Positions 1 to 13,828 of a stretch of 64,000 nt of DNA are shown piece by piece. Below the pieces are notes generated by a model. That model was not told the DNA's origin, made no database searches, and saw only the letters and a list, made by a program, of their open reading frames with translations. Location of the stretch: positions 310,001-374,000 of the forward strand of contig NZ_CP045417.1 of NCBI RefSeq assembly GCF_009363755.1, written 5' to 3'. Each line of letters starts with the position of its first letter. The stretch's first letter is position 1. Source of the DNA: Halomonas sp. THAF5a (GTDB lineage Bacteria > Pseudomonadota > Gammaproteobacteria > Pseudomonadales > Halomonadaceae). Both the position numbers and the translations under genes were made by a program.

Positions 1-1063
1 ACTTCACCTTCGGGGCGAGCTCGCCGCGCTCGTAGCGCAGGAACATCTCCTCGAGGTTGATCGGCTTGATCTTGGAGGCGTTGCCGGCGGTGCCGAAGGC
101 CTCGTAGCGGGCCTTGCAGACCTCCTTCATGGCCGCGGTGCTGACCTTGAGGAACTTGCGCGGGTCGAACTCGGCCGGGTTCTCGGCCAGGAAGCGACGC
201 ACCGCGCCGGTGGAGGCCAGGCGCAGGTCGGTGTCGATGTTGACCTTGCGCACGCCGTGCTTGATGCCCTCGACGATCTCCTCGACCGGCACGCCGTAGG
301 TCTCGGGGATGGCGCCGCCGAACTCGTTGATGATCGCCAGCCACTCCTGGGGCACCGAGGAGGAGCCGTGCATCACCAGGTGGGTCTCGGGGATGCGGGC
401 GTGGATCTCCTTGATGCGCTGGATGGAGAGGGTGTCGCCGGTGGGCGGCTGGGTGAACTTGTAGGCGCCGTGGCTGGTGCCGATGGCGATGGCCAGGGCG
501 TCGACGTGGGTCGCCTTGACGAACTCGGCGGCCTCTTCCGGGTCGGTGAGCAGCTGCTCCATGTCGAGCTTGCCCTCGGCGCCGACGCCGTCTTCCTCGC
601 CGGCCATGCCGGTCTCGAGGCTGCCCAGGCACCCGAGCTCACCCTCGACGGAGACGCCGCAGGCGTGGGCCATCTCGACGGTGCGACGGGTGACGTCGAC
701 GTTGTAGGCGTAGTCGGCCGGGGTCTTGCCGTCTTCCTTGAGCGAGCCGTCCATCATCACCGAAGAGAAGCCCAGCTGGATGGAGCGCTGGCAGACCGCG
801 GGGCTGGTGCCGTGGTCCTGGTGCATGACCACCGGGATATGCGGGAACTCCTCGACGGCGGCCAGGATCAGGTGGCGCAGGAAGGGGGCGCCGGCGTACT
901 TGCGGGCGCCGGCGGAGGCCTGGACGATCACCGGGGAATCGGTCTCGTCGGCGGCCTCCATGATGGCGCGCATCTGCTCGAGGTTGTTGACGTTGAAGGC
1001 CGGCACGCCGTAGCCGTATTCGGCGGCGTGGTCCAGCATCTGGCGCATGCTGATCAGTGCCAT
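1..1063 (-). CDS. fba: Class II fructose-bisphosphate aldolase (3' end at window edge)
   Basis: Zinc-dependent aldolase joining dihydroxyacetone phosphate and glyceraldehyde-3-phosphate (or erythrose-4-phosphate) in glycolysis, gluconeogenesis and the Calvin cycle. The 354 visible residues start [10 protein letters not shown] and contain the metal-binding HQDHG (residues 81-85), the downstream VEGELG segment, VMHGSS and the [12 protein letters not shown] region of the Calvin-cycle subtype. The final visible codon is Lys and the next codon begins with T, so the stop probably lies just outside the window. The ATG at 1063 has an AGGAG sequence a few bases upstream. It is last in the epd-pgk-fba series, all on the minus strand with short gaps, so co-transcription is likely. 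Identity is certain; substrate preference between FBP and SBP is not decided by sequence. Confidence 0.96.
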   Translation of the reverse strand, partial: MALISMRQMLDHAAEYGYGVPAFNVNNLEQMRAIMEAADETDSPVIVQASAGARKYAGAPFLRHLILAAVEEFPHIPVVMHQDHGTSPAVCQRSIQLGFSSVMMDGSLKEDGKTPADYAYNVDVTRRTVEMAHACGVSVEGELGCLGSLETGMAGEEDGVGAEGKLDMEQLLTDPEEAAEFVKATHVDALAIAIGTSHGAYKFTQPPTGDTLSIQRIKEIHARIPETHLVMHGSSSVPQEWLAIINEFGGAIPETYGVPVEEIVEGIKHGVRKVNIDTDLRLASTGAVRRFLAENPAEFDPRKFLKVSTAAMKEVCKARYEAFGTAGNASKIKPINLEEMFLRYERGELAPKVK

Positions 1064-1136
1064 GGGGGCTCCTGTTGTCTGTCGGGTCGTGGTGGCGCGG
1101 CGGCTCGGGCCGCGCCGGTCGTGTCGGGGCGGCGCC

Positions 1137-2300
1137 TCAGCGGGCGGCGTCTTCCAGGGCGGCCACCGCGGGCAGGGTCTTGCCTTCCACGTGCTCGAGG
1201 AAGGCGCCGCCGCCGGTGGAGATGTAGGAGACGCGCTCCTCGATGCCGTACTTGTCGATGGCCGCGAGGGTGTCGCCCCCGCCGGCGATGGAGAAGCCGT
1301 CGCTCTCGGCGATGGCCCGGGAGAGCGCCTCGGTGCCGTGGCCGAACTGGTCGATCTCGAACACCCCGACCGGGCCGTTCCAGAGGATGGTGCCGGCATC
1401 CTTGAGCAGGCCGCCCAGGCGCCCGGCGGTCTCGGGGCCGATGTCGAGGATCATCTCGTCATCGCCCACCTGGTCGACGGGCTTGACCACCGCGGAGGCG
1501 TGCTCGGAGAACTCGGTGGCCACCACCACATCGGTGGGCAGCGGGATCTCCACCTTGGCCATCAGCGCCTTGGCCTGATCGATCAGGTCGGCCTCATGCA
1601 GCGACTTGCCGACGTTGTAGCCGGCCGCGGCGATGAAGGTGTTGGCGATGCCGCCGCCGACGATCAGCTGGTCGCACTTCTCGGAGAGGGCGTTTAACAC
1701 CTCGAGCTTGGTGGAGACCTTGGAGCCGCCGACGATCGCCGCCATCGGGCGCTTCGGGGTGGCCAGCGCCTTCTCCAGGGCGTCGAGCTCGGCGGCCAGC
1801 AGCGGGCCGGCGCAGGCGGTCGGCGCGAAGCGCGCCACGCCGTGGGTGGAGGCCTGGGCGCGGTGGGCGGTGCCGAAGGCGTCCATCACGAAGACGTCGC
1901 ACAGCGCGGCGTAGCGCCGGGCCAGGGCCTCGTCGTCCTTCTTCTCGCCGCGGTTGAAGCGCACGTTCTCGAGCAGCACCACCTCGCCGTCGGTCACCTC
2001 GAGCCCGCCGTCCAGATAGTCCGCGACCAGGCGCACCGGGCGGCCGAGCAGCTCGCCCAGGTGATCGGCCACCGGGGCCAGGGAGAACTCCTCGGCGGGC
2101 TCGCCCTCGGTGGGGCGGCCCAGGTGGCTCATCAGCAGCACCTTGGCGCCGGCCTCGAGCGCCGCCTGGATGGTCGGCAGGCTGGCCCGCAGGCGGGCGT
2201 CGCTGGTCACCTTGCCGTGCTTGACGGGCACGTTAAGGTCCTCGCGGATCAGCACCCGCTGGCCGCTGAGGTCGAGGTCGGTCATCTTGCGCACGTTCAT
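1137..2300 (-). CDS. pgk: Phosphoglycerate kinase
   Basis: Transfers phosphate between 1,3-bisphosphoglycerate and ADP in the cytoplasm. The 387-residue product matches the family length and shows REDLNVP near the N-terminus (residues 19-25), the SHLGRP motif, VGGSKVSTK, and the C-terminal GGGDTLAA nucleotide loop. A longer frame extends upstream, but the ATG at 2300 (MNVRKMTDL) has GAGGA about 10 bases before it and fits family starts. It lies between epd and fba, 37 bp after epd and 73 bp before fba, the common gammaproteobacterial order. Confidence 0.97.
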   Translation of the reverse strand: MNVRKMTDLDLSGQRVLIREDLNVPVKHGKVTSDARLRASLPTIQAALEAGAKVLLMSHLGRPTEGEPAEEFSLAPVADHLGELLGRPVRLVADYLDGGLEVTDGEVVLLENVRFNRGEKKDDEALARRYAALCDVFVMDAFGTAHRAQASTHGVARFAPTACAGPLLAAELDALEKALATPKRPMAAIVGGSKVSTKLEVLNALSEKCDQLIVGGGIANTFIAAAGYNVGKSLHEADLIDQAKALMAKVEIPLPTDVVVATEFSEHASAVVKPVDQVGDDEMILDIGPETAGRLGGLLKDAGTILWNGPVGVFEIDQFGHGTEALSRAIAESDGFSIAGGGDTLAAIDKYGIEERVSYISTGGGAFLEHVEGKTLPAVAALEDAAR

Positions 2301-2337
2301 GGAAGCAGGTTCCTCGTCTGGAAAGGCCAAAGGGATG

Positions 2338-3393
2338 TCATCTGTCGGGGGAACCGGCCGAGGCCGGGGGGAGGCGGGCCAGCCGCCGGGTGACGTCGAG
2401 CATGCGGCTGGCGAAGCCCCACTCGTTGTCGAACCAGCACAGCAGCTTGATCAGGTGGCCGCCGGCCACCCGGGTCTGGGTGGCGTCCACGATACCGGAG
2501 CGCGGATCGTGGTTGAAGTCGACCGAGGCCACCGGCTCCTCGGTATAGCCGAGCAGCCCCGAGAGCCGCCCGCGGCTGGCCTCGCGCAGCAGGGCGTTGA
2601 CCGCCTCGGCCGAGGTGTCGCGGCGCACGCTGATCGACAGGTCCATGGTCGAGACGTTGATCGTCGGCACCCGCACGTGCAGGCACTCGAAGCGGCCGGC
2701 CAGGTGCGGCATCAGGCGGTTGATGCCGCGGGCGAGCCCGGTGTCCACCGGCACGATGGAGTGCATCGCCGAGCGGGTCAGGCGCAGGTCGGTCTGGTGG
2801 TAGGCGTCGATCACCGGCTGGTCGTTCATCGCCGAGTGGATGGTGGTGGTGACGCCGTGCTCGATGCCCAGCGCCTCGTCGAGCACGGTGAGCACCGGCA
2901 CCAGGCAATTGGTGGTGCAGGAGGCCGCGGAGACGATGCGGCAGGCGGCCGTCAGGTCGGCGTCGTTGACGCCGGTGACGATGGTGGCGTCGACGTCGCT
3001 CTCGGCGGGCTGGGAGAAGAGCAGCCGCCCGGCGCCGGCGGCCAGGTGGGCCTCGGCGGTGGCGCGATCCTTGAAGCTGCCGGAGCACTCCAGCACCAGG
3101 TCGATGCCGAGCTCGCCCCAGGGCAGGCGCGCGGGGTCGGGCTCGCAGAGCACGCGGATCGGTCGGCCGTCGATCACCAGCCGGTCGCCCTCGACCTCGA
3201 CGCCGCCCGGGAAGCGGCCGTGGGTGGTGTCGTAGCGGGTCAGGTAGGCGATGGTGGCGAGGTCCGAGAGCTCGTTGATCGCCACGACCTCCAGGGCCGG
3301 GCCGTCGTGGCGAGCCGCCTCCCCCTCGATCAGGGCGCGCAGCACGCACTGGCCGATGCGGCCGTAACCGTTGATGGCGATGCGAAGGGCCAT
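2338..3393 (-). CDS. epd: D-erythrose-4-phosphate dehydrogenase (GAPDH family)
   Basis: NAD-dependent oxidation of erythrose-4-phosphate to 4-phosphoerythronate, the first step of pyridoxal phosphate synthesis in gammaproteobacteria. The 351-residue protein has the N-terminal INGYGRIG Rossmann motif, AINEL at residues 38-42, the catalytic Cys159 in SCTTNC and His186 in HSAMNDQ. The INEL and [14 protein letters not shown] signatures, together with position upstream of pgk and fba, favour Epd over glycolytic GapA. Some activity on glyceraldehyde-3-phosphate cannot be excluded. It is first in the epd-pgk-fba minus-strand series. Confidence 0.9.
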   Translation of the reverse strand: MALRIAINGYGRIGQCVLRALIEGEAARHDGPALEVVAINELSDLATIAYLTRYDTTHGRFPGGVEVEGDRLVIDGRPIRVLCEPDPARLPWGELGIDLVLECSGSFKDRATAEAHLAAGAGRLLFSQPAESDVDATIVTGVNDADLTAACRIVSAASCTTNCLVPVLTVLDEALGIEHGVTTTIHSAMNDQPVIDAYHQTDLRLTRSAMHSIVPVDTGLARGINRLMPHLAGRFECLHVRVPTINVSTMDLSISVRRDTSAEAVNALLREASRGRLSGLLGYTEEPVASVDFNHDPRSGIVDATQTRVAGGHLIKLLCWFDNEWGFASRMLDVTRRLARLPPASAGSPDR

Positions 3394-3483
3394 GAGGGGG
3401 CGGGGACTCCGAAGCCGGGAAACCGAAACGGCGATTCTAGCGCATCTCGCCCTCGAGCGTCTGCTGTGCCGGCCGCGGGGCGC

Positions 3484-4194
3484 TCAGGCGCCCAGCAGCC
3501 GCCAGGCCAGCGGCAGAAAGAGCGCGCTGAGGATGCCGGTCAGGCTCATGCCCAGCGACGCGAAGGCGCCGGCGACCGGGCCGACCTCGAAGGCGCGCAC
3601 GGTGCCGATGGCGTGGCCGTTGAGCCCCAAGGCGAGGCCGATGATGCGCTCGTCGCGGATGCCGAGCAGCCGGGCGCCGAGGCTCACGAAGCCGACGGCC
3701 GCCACCCCGGTGATCAGCAGTCCGCCCATCATCAGCGAGACCGGGCCGCCGATCTGGGCGTTGATGCCCAGCGCGATGGGCGCGGTGACCGACTTGGGCG
3801 CCAGCGCGGCGAGGATCTCCGGCGGAGCCCCCAGCCACCAGGCGATGCCCACGGCGTAGGCCGCGGCGAGTGCCACCGCCACCGGCAGGCAGGCCAGCAG
3901 CGGGCGCCACAGGGCGACGATGCGCGGCATCTGCTGATGCAGCGGCAGGCCCAGCGCCACGGTCGCCGGCCCCAGCAGCAGCATCAGCCAGGCGGCGCCC
4001 TGGCGGTAGTCCGCGTAGTCGATGGAGAGCAGCGCCAGCGTGCCGGCGAGCAGCAGCGCGGCGGCGAGGATCGACGGGCACCAGGCGGGGGCGCCGAGGG
4101 CCTGGAGCAGCCGCGCGCCGGCGGCGTGGGCGGCGAGCGTCAGGGCGATGGCCAGCAGCGGGGTGGCCAGCAGGTGGTCGAGCAGGGCCGTCAT
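3484..4194 (-). CDS. lrgB: LrgB/CidB family membrane protein
   Basis: Integral membrane protein of 236 residues with many hydrophobic segments. It carries the LrgB core signatures: the PKSVTAPIA stretch near residues 137-145 and the GLNGHAIGT segment around residue 200. Family members pair with LrgA/CidA. They were first described as holin/antiholin-like proteins and later linked to export or import of small organic acids (pyruvate in Bacillus PftAB, glycolate/glycerate in the plastid homologue). Its start overlaps the stop of the upstream lrgA by 4 bases (ATGA), so the two are translationally coupled. The site beside glycolytic genes favours a carbon-acid role, but that is inference. Confidence 0.88.
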   Translation of the reverse strand: MTALLDHLLATPLLAIALTLAAHAAGARLLQALGAPAWCPSILAAALLLAGTLALLSIDYADYRQGAAWLMLLLGPATVALGLPLHQQMPRIVALWRPLLACLPVAVALAAAYAVGIAWWLGAPPEILAALAPKSVTAPIALGINAQIGGPVSLMMGGLLITGVAAVGFVSLGARLLGIRDERIIGLALGLNGHAIGTVRAFEVGPVAGAFASLGMSLTGILSALFLPLAWRLLGA

Positions 4195-4559
4195 GCGTCG
4201 CGCTCCTCCGGCGTGGGGGAGTCACCCATCAGGCGGCGCATCAGCGCGAGGGTCGTCATCACGCTGAGCAGGGTGCCGCCGATCAGGGCGGCGAGGATCG
4301 CCGCCCAGTGGCCGGCGAGGGCGTCGAGGATGAAGAAGGCGCCCACCACCCCGGGCATGATCAGCAGCGCCAGCACCGCGATCAGCGGCTGGGCGGCGGC
4401 GGCGATATCGTCAAGGCCCCCGCCGTGGAGGCGCAGCCAGGCGGTGAGCAGCAGCAGGCCGATCACCCCGGCGGAGACCGGCAGGCCGGTGAGGGTGACC
4501 AGGGTCTCGCCGAGCAGCAGGAAGCCCAGTAGCCACAGGAAACCGCGCAGGGCGGGCAT
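4191..4559 (-). CDS. lrgA: LrgA/CidA family membrane protein
   Basis: Small membrane protein (122 residues, about four hydrophobic segments) that is the obligate partner of LrgB. The GFLLLGE and LPVSAGVIGLLLL stretches near the N-terminus and the FF--PAGVG-like MPGVVGAFF segment fit the family. The reading frame is open further upstream, but the ATG at 4559 gives the usual length and has GAGGA upstream; the upstream part is arginine-rich and unlike the family. It is divergent from fbaB across a 264-bp gap that must hold both promoters. Confidence 0.87.
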   Translation of the reverse strand: MPALRGFLWLLGFLLLGETLVTLTGLPVSAGVIGLLLLTAWLRLHGGGLDDIAAAAQPLIAVLALLIMPGVVGAFFILDALAGHWAAILAALIGGTLLSVMTTLALMRRLMGDSPTPEERDA

Positions 4560-4823
4560 GGCAGGTCCTCGTGTGAAGAGAGCGTGAAGGGACGCGGCGC
4601 GCGGCGGCGCGCCGGGGGCTCCTATTGTGCAGATCCCGTGACGTTTCGCGAGCCGTCGTTGGCCCCTGCGGCATGCCGTCGCGCCCGGCATAGCGGGCGC
4701 TTACCCGAGCGTCTCGATGCCCCGGGCTGTCGAGGCGGCTTTGCATGCGCACTCCTCGCTCGGTAGGGTCATCCGCTACGCTGGGAAGAGGGTCTTCACC
4801 CCGTTACCAAGGAGAGGAGTGAC

Positions 4824-5876
4824 ATGAGCGATATCATCTCGCGGCTCGGCGACGAGGCCGACGACCTGCTGGGACACGTCTGCCGCGGCGTGCCCGCCGA
4901 CACGATCCATCCGCCCGGTCCGGACTTCGTCGACCGGGTCATGGCCCAGAGCGACCGCCGCCCCCACGTGCTGCGCAACATGCAGGCGCTCTTCGACCAT
5001 GGCCGGCTGGGCGGCACCGGCTACCTCAGCATCCTGCCGGTGGACCAGGGGATCGAGCACTCGGCGGGGGCCTCCTTCGCCCCCAATCCGCGCTACTTCG
5101 ACCCGGCCAATATCGTCGAGCTGGCCCTCGAGGGCGGCTGCAACGCCGTGGCCTCGACCCTGGGCGGGCTCGCCTCGGTGGCACGCCGCTACGCCCACCG
5201 GATCCCGATGATCCTCAAGCTCAACCATAACGAGACGCTGAGCTACCCGGCGATCTACGACCAGACGCCCTTCGCCCAGGTCGAGCAGGCCTTCGAGATG
5301 GGCTGCGTGGCGGTGGGGGCGACCATCTACTTCGGCTCCCACGAGAGCCGTCGCCAGATCCAGGAGATCAGCGAGGCCTTCGAGCGCGCCCATGAGCTGG
5401 GCCTGGTCACCGTGCTCTGGGCCTACCTGCGCAACCCGGCCTTCAAGCAGGAGGACGCCGACTACCACGTGGCGGCCGACCTCACCGGCCAGGCCAACCA
5501 TATGGCGGCGACGCTCAAGGCGGACATCGTCAAGCAGAAGCTGCCCGAGACCAACGCCGGCTACCGCGACATCGGCTTCGGCCATACCCATCCGCGGGTC
5601 TACAGCGACCTCACCTCCGATCACCCCATCGACCTGGCCCGCTACCAGGTGGCCAGCTGCTACCTGGGCCGCGCCGGCCTGATCAACTCCGGCGGCGGGT
5701 CCAAGGGGGCCTCCGACATCGGCGAGGCGGTGCGCACCGCGGTGATCAACAAGCGCGCCGGGGGCATGGGACTGATCTCCGGGCGCAAGGCGTTCCAGAA
5801 GCCCACCGACGAGGGCATCGCGCTGCTCAACGCCATCCAGGACGTCTACCTGGACGAGACCATCACCCTCGCCTGA
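4824..5876 (+). CDS. fbaB: Class I fructose-bisphosphate aldolase, FbaB (DhnA) type
   Basis: Schiff-base aldolase of the archaeal/DhnA type, 350 residues as in the E. coli enzyme. The [10 protein letters not shown] segment (residues 71-80), LKLNHNE (131-137) and the LKADIVKQK segment (231-239), where the Schiff-base lysine is expected (Lys237 is the likely one), are all present. A strong AGGAG lies before the ATG at 4824. The gene is monocistronic: lrgA is divergent upstream and a hairpin terminator separates it from the convergent tkt. In bacteria with both classes the FbaB enzyme is usually the gluconeogenic form. Here it sits only 4 kb from the class II enzyme. Confidence 0.94.
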   Translation: MSDIISRLGDEADDLLGHVCRGVPADTIHPPGPDFVDRVMAQSDRRPHVLRNMQALFDHGRLGGTGYLSILPVDQGIEHSAGASFAPNPRYFDPANIVELALEGGCNAVASTLGGLASVARRYAHRIPMILKLNHNETLSYPAIYDQTPFAQVEQAFEMGCVAVGATIYFGSHESRRQIQEISEAFERAHELGLVTVLWAYLRNPAFKQEDADYHVAADLTGQANHMAATLKADIVKQKLPETNAGYRDIGFGHTHPRVYSDLTSDHPIDLARYQVASCYLGRAGLINSGGGSKGASDIGEAVRTAVINKRAGGMGLISGRKAFQKPTDEGIALLNAIQDVYLDETITLA

Positions 5877-5903
5877 GGGCGCAGGGATGAGCGGGCATGA
5901 AAA

Positions 5904-5933
5904 AGGGGCACGGCGTCTGCCGTGCCCCTTTGT
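5904..5933. terminator. Bidirectional intrinsic terminator between fbaB and tkt
   Basis: A 10-bp perfect GC stem (GGGGCACGGC / GCCGTGCCCC) with a GTCT loop, preceded by a run of five A and followed by TTT. This gives a U-tract for transcripts arriving from either side, as expected between the convergent fbaB and tkt genes. Confidence 0.88.
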
Positions 5934-5969
5934 CGTCCCGCGCAGGCTCGTCCCGCGCCGGCGCCGCGA

Positions 5970-7973
5970 TCAGTCCTCGGCGTCGTCGAGGAGCTGCTCG
6001 GCCTCGCTCACCAGGTTCTCCACGGTGAAGCCGAAGTGCTTGAACAGGTCGCCGGCCGGCGCGGACTCGCCGAAGGTGGTCATGCCGAGGATGCGCCCCT
6101 CGAGGCCCACGTACTTGTACCAGAAGTCGCGATGGCCGGCCTCGACGGCGATGCGGAGGCCCACCTCGGCCGGCAGCACCTGCTGGCGGTAGGCGGCGTC
6201 CTGGCGATCGAAGGCGTCGGTGGAGGGCATGGAGACCACCCGCACCGCGCGGCCCTGCGCCTCGAGCCGCGCCGCGGCGTCCATGGCCAGGCCGACCTCG
6301 GAGCCGGTGGCGATCAGGATCAGCTCCGGCGTGCCCGCGCAGTCCTTGAGGATGTAGCCGCCGCGCTGGATGTCGGCCAGCTGCTGCTTGCTGCGCGCCT
6401 GGTGGGGCAGGGCCTGGCGGGAGAAGACCAGCGCGGTGGGGCCGGAGCGACGCTTGAGGGCGGCGTTCCAGGCCACGGCGGTCTCCACGGCGTCACAGGG
6501 GCGCCAGGTGGCCAGGTTGGGCGTGGAGCGCAGGGTGGTCAGCTGCTCGATCGGCTGGTGGGTGGGGCCGTCCTCGCCCAGGCCGATGGAGTCGTGGGTG
6601 AAGACGTGGATCGCCTGCTGCTTCATCAGCGCGGCCATGCGCAGGGCGTTGCGCATGTACTCGGAGAAGATCAGGAAGGTCGCGCCGAAGGGCACGAAGC
6701 CGCCGTGCAGGGCGATGCCGTTCATGATCGCGGCCATGCCGAACTCGCGCACGCCGTAGTGCAGGTAGTTGCCGCCCGGCACCTCGGAAGAGATCGCCTC
6801 GGCGCCCTTCCAGAAGGTCAGGTTGGAGGGCGCGAGGTCGGCGCTGCCGCCGAGCAGTTCCGGCAGCTGCGGGCCGAGCTCGTTGAGGCAGCCGAGCGAG
6901 GCCTTGCGGCTGGCGACGCTGTCGCCCTTGGCCTGGGCCTCCTCGATCATCGCCTCGCTGGTCAGCGCCGCCGGCAGCTCGCCCTTGAGACGACGCTGCA
7001 GTTCGCGGGCCTCGTCGGGGTAGGCCTCGGCGTAGCGCGCGAAGCGCTCGTCCCAGGAGGCCTGGTGGCTCTGGCCACGCTCGGTGGCGTCCCAGCCGCG
7101 GTAGATCTCCTCGGGGACGTGGAAGGGCGCGTGGGGCCAGTCGAGTTGCTGGCGGGCGGCGGCGACCTCGTCCTCGCCCAGGGCGGCGCCGTGGCACTCC
7201 TCCTTGCCCTGCTTGTTGGGCGCGCCGAAGCCGATGATGGTCTTGCAGATGATCAGGCTCGGCTTGTCCTCGTGGCTCTTGGCGAGCTCGATGGCGGCCT
7301 TGATCTCCTCGGGCTTGTGGCCGTCGACGTTGGGCACCACGTGCCAGCCATAGGCCTCGAAGCGCTTGGCGGTGTCGTCGGTAAACCAGCCTTCCACCTC
7401 GCCGTCGATGGAGATGCCGTTGTCGTCGTAGAAGGTGATCAGCTTGCCCAGGCCCTGGGTGCCGGCCAGGGAGGCGACCTCATGGGAGATGCCCTCCATC
7501 AGGCAGCCGTCGCCGACGAAGCACCAGGTGTGGTGGTCGATGACGCTGTGGCCGGGGCGGTTGAACTGGGCCGCCAGGGTGCGCTCGGCGAGCGCCATGC
7601 CCACGGCATTGGCCAGGCCCTGGCCCAGCGGGCCGGTGGTGGTCTCGACGCCCGGCGCGTAGCCGAACTCCGGATGGCCGGCGGTCTTGGCGTGCAGCTG
7701 GCGGAAGTTCTGCAGCTCCTCCAGGCCGAGCTCGTAGCCGGTCAGGTGCAGCAGCGAATAGAGCAGCATCGAGCCGTGGCCGTTGGAGAGCACGAAGCGG
7801 TCGCGGTTGGCCCACTGCGGGTCGGCGGGGTTGTGGACGAGGTAGTCGTTCCACAGCACCTCGGCGATGTCGGCCATGCCCATGGGCGCGCCGGGATGGC
7901 CGGAGTTGGCCTTCTGGACGGCGTCCATGGACAGGGCACGTACGGCATTGGCCAGTTCGAAACGGGACGGCAT
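5970..7973 (-). CDS. tkt: Transketolase
   Basis: Thiamine-diphosphate enzyme moving two-carbon units between sugar phosphates in the pentose phosphate and Calvin pathways. It has 667 residues, the standard length. Recognisable motifs are [11 protein letters not shown] near residue 24, the ThDP/Mg-binding GDGCLMEG, the DDNGISIDG substrate loop and a complete C-terminal domain. The ATG at 7973 has GAGGAG 7 bases upstream. It is divergent from metK over 231 bp and convergent with fbaB. Its products feed the neighbouring Epd (erythrose-4-phosphate) and the aldolases. Confidence 0.97.
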   Translation of the reverse strand: MPSRFELANAVRALSMDAVQKANSGHPGAPMGMADIAEVLWNDYLVHNPADPQWANRDRFVLSNGHGSMLLYSLLHLTGYELGLEELQNFRQLHAKTAGHPEFGYAPGVETTTGPLGQGLANAVGMALAERTLAAQFNRPGHSVIDHHTWCFVGDGCLMEGISHEVASLAGTQGLGKLITFYDDNGISIDGEVEGWFTDDTAKRFEAYGWHVVPNVDGHKPEEIKAAIELAKSHEDKPSLIICKTIIGFGAPNKQGKEECHGAALGEDEVAAARQQLDWPHAPFHVPEEIYRGWDATERGQSHQASWDERFARYAEAYPDEARELQRRLKGELPAALTSEAMIEEAQAKGDSVASRKASLGCLNELGPQLPELLGGSADLAPSNLTFWKGAEAISSEVPGGNYLHYGVREFGMAAIMNGIALHGGFVPFGATFLIFSEYMRNALRMAALMKQQAIHVFTHDSIGLGEDGPTHQPIEQLTTLRSTPNLATWRPCDAVETAVAWNAALKRRSGPTALVFSRQALPHQARSKQQLADIQRGGYILKDCAGTPELILIATGSEVGLAMDAAARLEAQGRAVRVVSMPSTDAFDRQDAAYRQQVLPAEVGLRIAVEAGHRDFWYKYVGLEGRILGMTTFGESAPAGDLFKHFGFTVENLVSEAEQLLDDAED

Positions 7974-8204
7974 GGGAAGCTCCTCGCCTGCGGCAGAATG
8001 ATGGCCACGACACGATCGGGCCAGGGGGAGTGGCCGGACGTGGCTTCTGGCTGGGTGACGCCGCGGGACGGGGCGGCGCAGTCAAATTCGGGCGCCTATT
8101 GTCGCCGACTTGCCGCCCTGCATCAAATCGCGGATGCCCGGGGAGGCCGCAGCGTGTAGACTCCGCGACTGCCTATTGCCGATACCAAGAGGGCCGAGGA
8201 CGCC

Positions 8205-9425
8205 ATGAGCGAATACTCCCTGTTCACCTCCGAATCCGTGTCCGAGGGACACCCGGACAAGATCGCCGACCAGATCTCCGACGCGGTGCTCGACGCCATC
8301 ATCGCCCGGGACAAGAACGCCCGGGTGGCCTGCGAGACGCTGGTCAAGACCGGCGTGGCCATCGTCGCCGGCGAGATCACCACCTCGGCCTGGGTCGACC
8401 TCGAGGCGCTGGTGCGCGAGGTGATCACCGGCATCGGCTACACCTCCTCGGACGTCGGCTTCGACGGCGAGACCTGCGGCGTGCTCAACCTGATCGGCAA
8501 GCAGAGCGTGGACATCGCCCAGGGCGTCGACCGCGCCAAGCCCGAGGACCAGGGCGCCGGTGACCAGGGCCTGATGTTCGGCTACGCCACCAACGAGACC
8601 GACTCCTACATGCCGGCGCCGATCCACTACGCCCACCGGCTGGTGGAGCGCCAGTCCGAGCTGCGCCGCCATGGCCTGCTGCCCTGGCTGCGCCCGGACG
8701 CCAAGAGCCAGGTCACCTTCCGCTACGGCGACGACGGCAAGCCCTGCGCCGTGGACGCGGTGGTGCTCTCCACCCAGCACGACCCGGAGGTCGATCAGGC
8801 GGAGCTGCGCGAGATGGTCAAGCGCGAGATCATCGAGGAGGTGATCCCCGCCGAGTGGCTGACCGAGGCGACCCGCTACCACATCAACCCCACCGGCACC
8901 TTCGTGATCGGCGGGCCGGTGGGCGACTGCGGCCTGACCGGGCGCAAGATCATCGTCGACACCTACGGCGGCATGGCCCGCCACGGCGGCGGCGCCTTCT
9001 CCGGCAAGGACCCCTCGAAGGTCGACCGCAGCGCCGCCTACGCCGGCCGCTACGTGGCCAAGAACCTGGTCGCCGCCGGGCTCGCCGACAAGTGCGAGAT
9101 CCAGGTCTCCTACGCCATCGGCGTGGCCGAGCCCACCTCGGTCTCGATCAACACCTTCGGCACCGGCAAGGTCGACGACGCCCGGATCATCGAGCTGGTG
9201 CGCGAGCACTTCGACCTGCGTCCCAACGCCATCACCCGCATGCTCGACCTGCTGCATCCCATGTACCAGCTGACCGCGGCCTACGGCCACTTCGGTCGCG
9301 AGCCCTTCGAGACGAGCTACACCTGGACCGACACCCAGGGCCAGGCGCACACCGAGACCTTCACGGCCTTCCCCTGGGAGAAGACCGACAAGGCCGCCGC
9401 CCTGCGCCAGGCCGCCGGCCTCTAG
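8205..9425 (+). CDS. metK: S-adenosylmethionine synthetase
   Basis: Makes S-adenosylmethionine from methionine and ATP. The 406-residue product has [13 protein letters not shown] at the N-terminus, the [15 protein letters not shown]-binding signature, and [19 protein letters not shown]. It is about 20 residues longer than the E. coli enzyme, mostly from small internal and C-terminal extensions. GAGG lies before the ATG. No SAM-binding riboswitch-like structure was evident in the 231-bp tkt/metK intergenic region. It begins a methyl-cycle stretch with ahcY and metF downstream on the same strand. Confidence 0.97.
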   Translation: MSEYSLFTSESVSEGHPDKIADQISDAVLDAIIARDKNARVACETLVKTGVAIVAGEITTSAWVDLEALVREVITGIGYTSSDVGFDGETCGVLNLIGKQSVDIAQGVDRAKPEDQGAGDQGLMFGYATNETDSYMPAPIHYAHRLVERQSELRRHGLLPWLRPDAKSQVTFRYGDDGKPCAVDAVVLSTQHDPEVDQAELREMVKREIIEEVIPAEWLTEATRYHINPTGTFVIGGPVGDCGLTGRKIIVDTYGGMARHGGGAFSGKDPSKVDRSAAYAGRYVAKNLVAAGLADKCEIQVSYAIGVAEPTSVSINTFGTGKVDDARIIELVREHFDLRPNAITRMLDLLHPMYQLTAAYGHFGREPFETSYTWTDTQGQAHTETFTAFPWEKTDKAAALRQAAGL

Positions 9426-9437
9426 GCGCTCGCCTGA

Positions 9438-11228
<1,791 letters not shown>

Positions 11229-11251
11229 CGCGGGACGGCTTCCAGGGCGGC

Positions 11252-11281
11252 TTGTCCGGTTTTCCGCCCACTGCCTATAGT
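11252..11281 (+). promoter_or_regulatory. Candidate sigma-70 promoter of ahcY
   Basis: TTGTCC (11252-11257) and TATAGT (11276-11281) are separated by 18 bp and lie 36 bp before the ahcY start. The spacing and the -10 are good and the -35 is moderate. This implies that ahcY is transcribed separately from ligB. Confidence 0.6.
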
Positions 11282-11316
11282 GAAGGTCACGCTTTTCCCC
11301 GGGAAAGAGGTGACGC

Positions 11317-12726
<1,410 letters not shown>

Positions 12727-12750
12727 GAGCGCTCCGGGCGGCCTTCGGGG

Positions 12751-13689
12751 TCACGAGAGTCCGGCGACACGCATCATCAGCGTCAGGTAGAAGGGGATCA
12801 GCAGCGGCGCGGCCAGGGTGGTGATCAGCACCGCCAAGGCGCCCTTCTCCGGGGCGATGCCGAGCTCCATGGCCACCACTACCACGTTGGCGGCCATGGG
12901 CACCACGCCGACCAGCAGCAGCGCCAGGGCCAGCTCTCCCGGCAGCGGGACGAGCGCCTGGAGCCCCATCACCCCGGCGAGCGCCAGCAGCGGCCAGAAG
13001 GCGTAGCGGATCGCCAGGCAGACGCCGATGAAGCGCCAGTCGAGCTGGCGGATGTTCACCCGCCCCAGCGTCATGCCGATGATCATCATGCCGAGCAGGG
13101 TATAGGCGGCGGGGAAGGCCGCCAGGCCCTCCATCATCGCCTCGGGCAGGGTGATGTCGGCCCCGCTGACCAGCAGCGCGGCGAGGAAGGCGTAGATCAG
13201 CGGCAGCCGCACGATCTTGGCCAGGCTCTGCCGCACCGAGAACTGCCCCCGGGCGCTGAGGTAGAAGCCCACCGTGAACTCGTAGAGGGTCACCCCCAGC
13301 ACGCCGAAGAGGTAGAGCGTCACCCCCTGGGGCGGCAGCAGCACCAGCGCCACCGGTAGGCCGAAGTAGCCGGTGTTGCCGGTGCCGGAGGAGAAGGCCA
13401 GAAGGGCGCTCTCCTGGGGCGCGAAGCCGTGCCGCGCTAGCCGGTGGACGAGCACGGCGATCAGGCTCGCCACCGTGAACAGCGCCGCGGTCAGCAGCAG
13501 GTAGTCGGGCGTGGGGCCGCCCTGGACCAGGCCGCGGAAGAAGGTCAGCGGGGCGATCAGGTAGATCAGCAGGGTGGCCACGGGGCGCGGGTCCACCGCC
13601 AGGCGGCGCGCGGCCAGCCAGCCCAGGGCGATGTAGGCGAGCAGGGTCCAGAGCGGACCCATCAGGGTGCCGGGATCGATCGAGGTCAT
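12751..13689 (-). CDS. AEC family transporter (auxin efflux carrier-type permease)
   Basis: A 312-residue membrane protein with about ten hydrophobic segments. It has the family's central GNTGYFGLPVAL motif and a C-terminal repeat with MAANVVVVAMELG. AEC proteins export or import small organic acids or amphipathic anions; the substrate cannot be read from sequence. The frame is open further upstream, but the ATG at 13689 has AAGGA upstream and starts at the first membrane segment. It is divergent from metF over 139 bp, and its 3' end lies only 24 bp from ahcY, with no clear terminator between them. Confidence 0.87.
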   Translation of the reverse strand: MTSIDPGTLMGPLWTLLAYIALGWLAARRLAVDPRPVATLLIYLIAPLTFFRGLVQGGPTPDYLLLTAALFTVASLIAVLVHRLARHGFAPQESALLAFSSGTGNTGYFGLPVALVLLPPQGVTLYLFGVLGVTLYEFTVGFYLSARGQFSVRQSLAKIVRLPLIYAFLAALLVSGADITLPEAMMEGLAAFPAAYTLLGMMIIGMTLGRVNIRQLDWRFIGVCLAIRYAFWPLLALAGVMGLQALVPLPGELALALLLVGVVPMAANVVVVAMELGIAPEKGALAVLITTLAAPLLIPFYLTLMMRVAGLS

Positions 13690-13828
13690 GTCCGTCCTTG
13701 GCGCATGGCGGTATTGGCGCCTCTCTGTATGAAAGGGATTGATGTTGAGTCGCGTATCTTTCATTAGTCGGCGGATACGTCGGCGGTCAGAATAGCGGCA
13801 ATATGCAACGCTTTCATGAGGTCCGCCG

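Noticed and set aside
11229..11316. Possible SAH riboswitch before ahcY
   Set aside because: The gap is 88 bp, holds a promoter close to the start and leaves a leader of only about 30 nt; no conserved core was seen.
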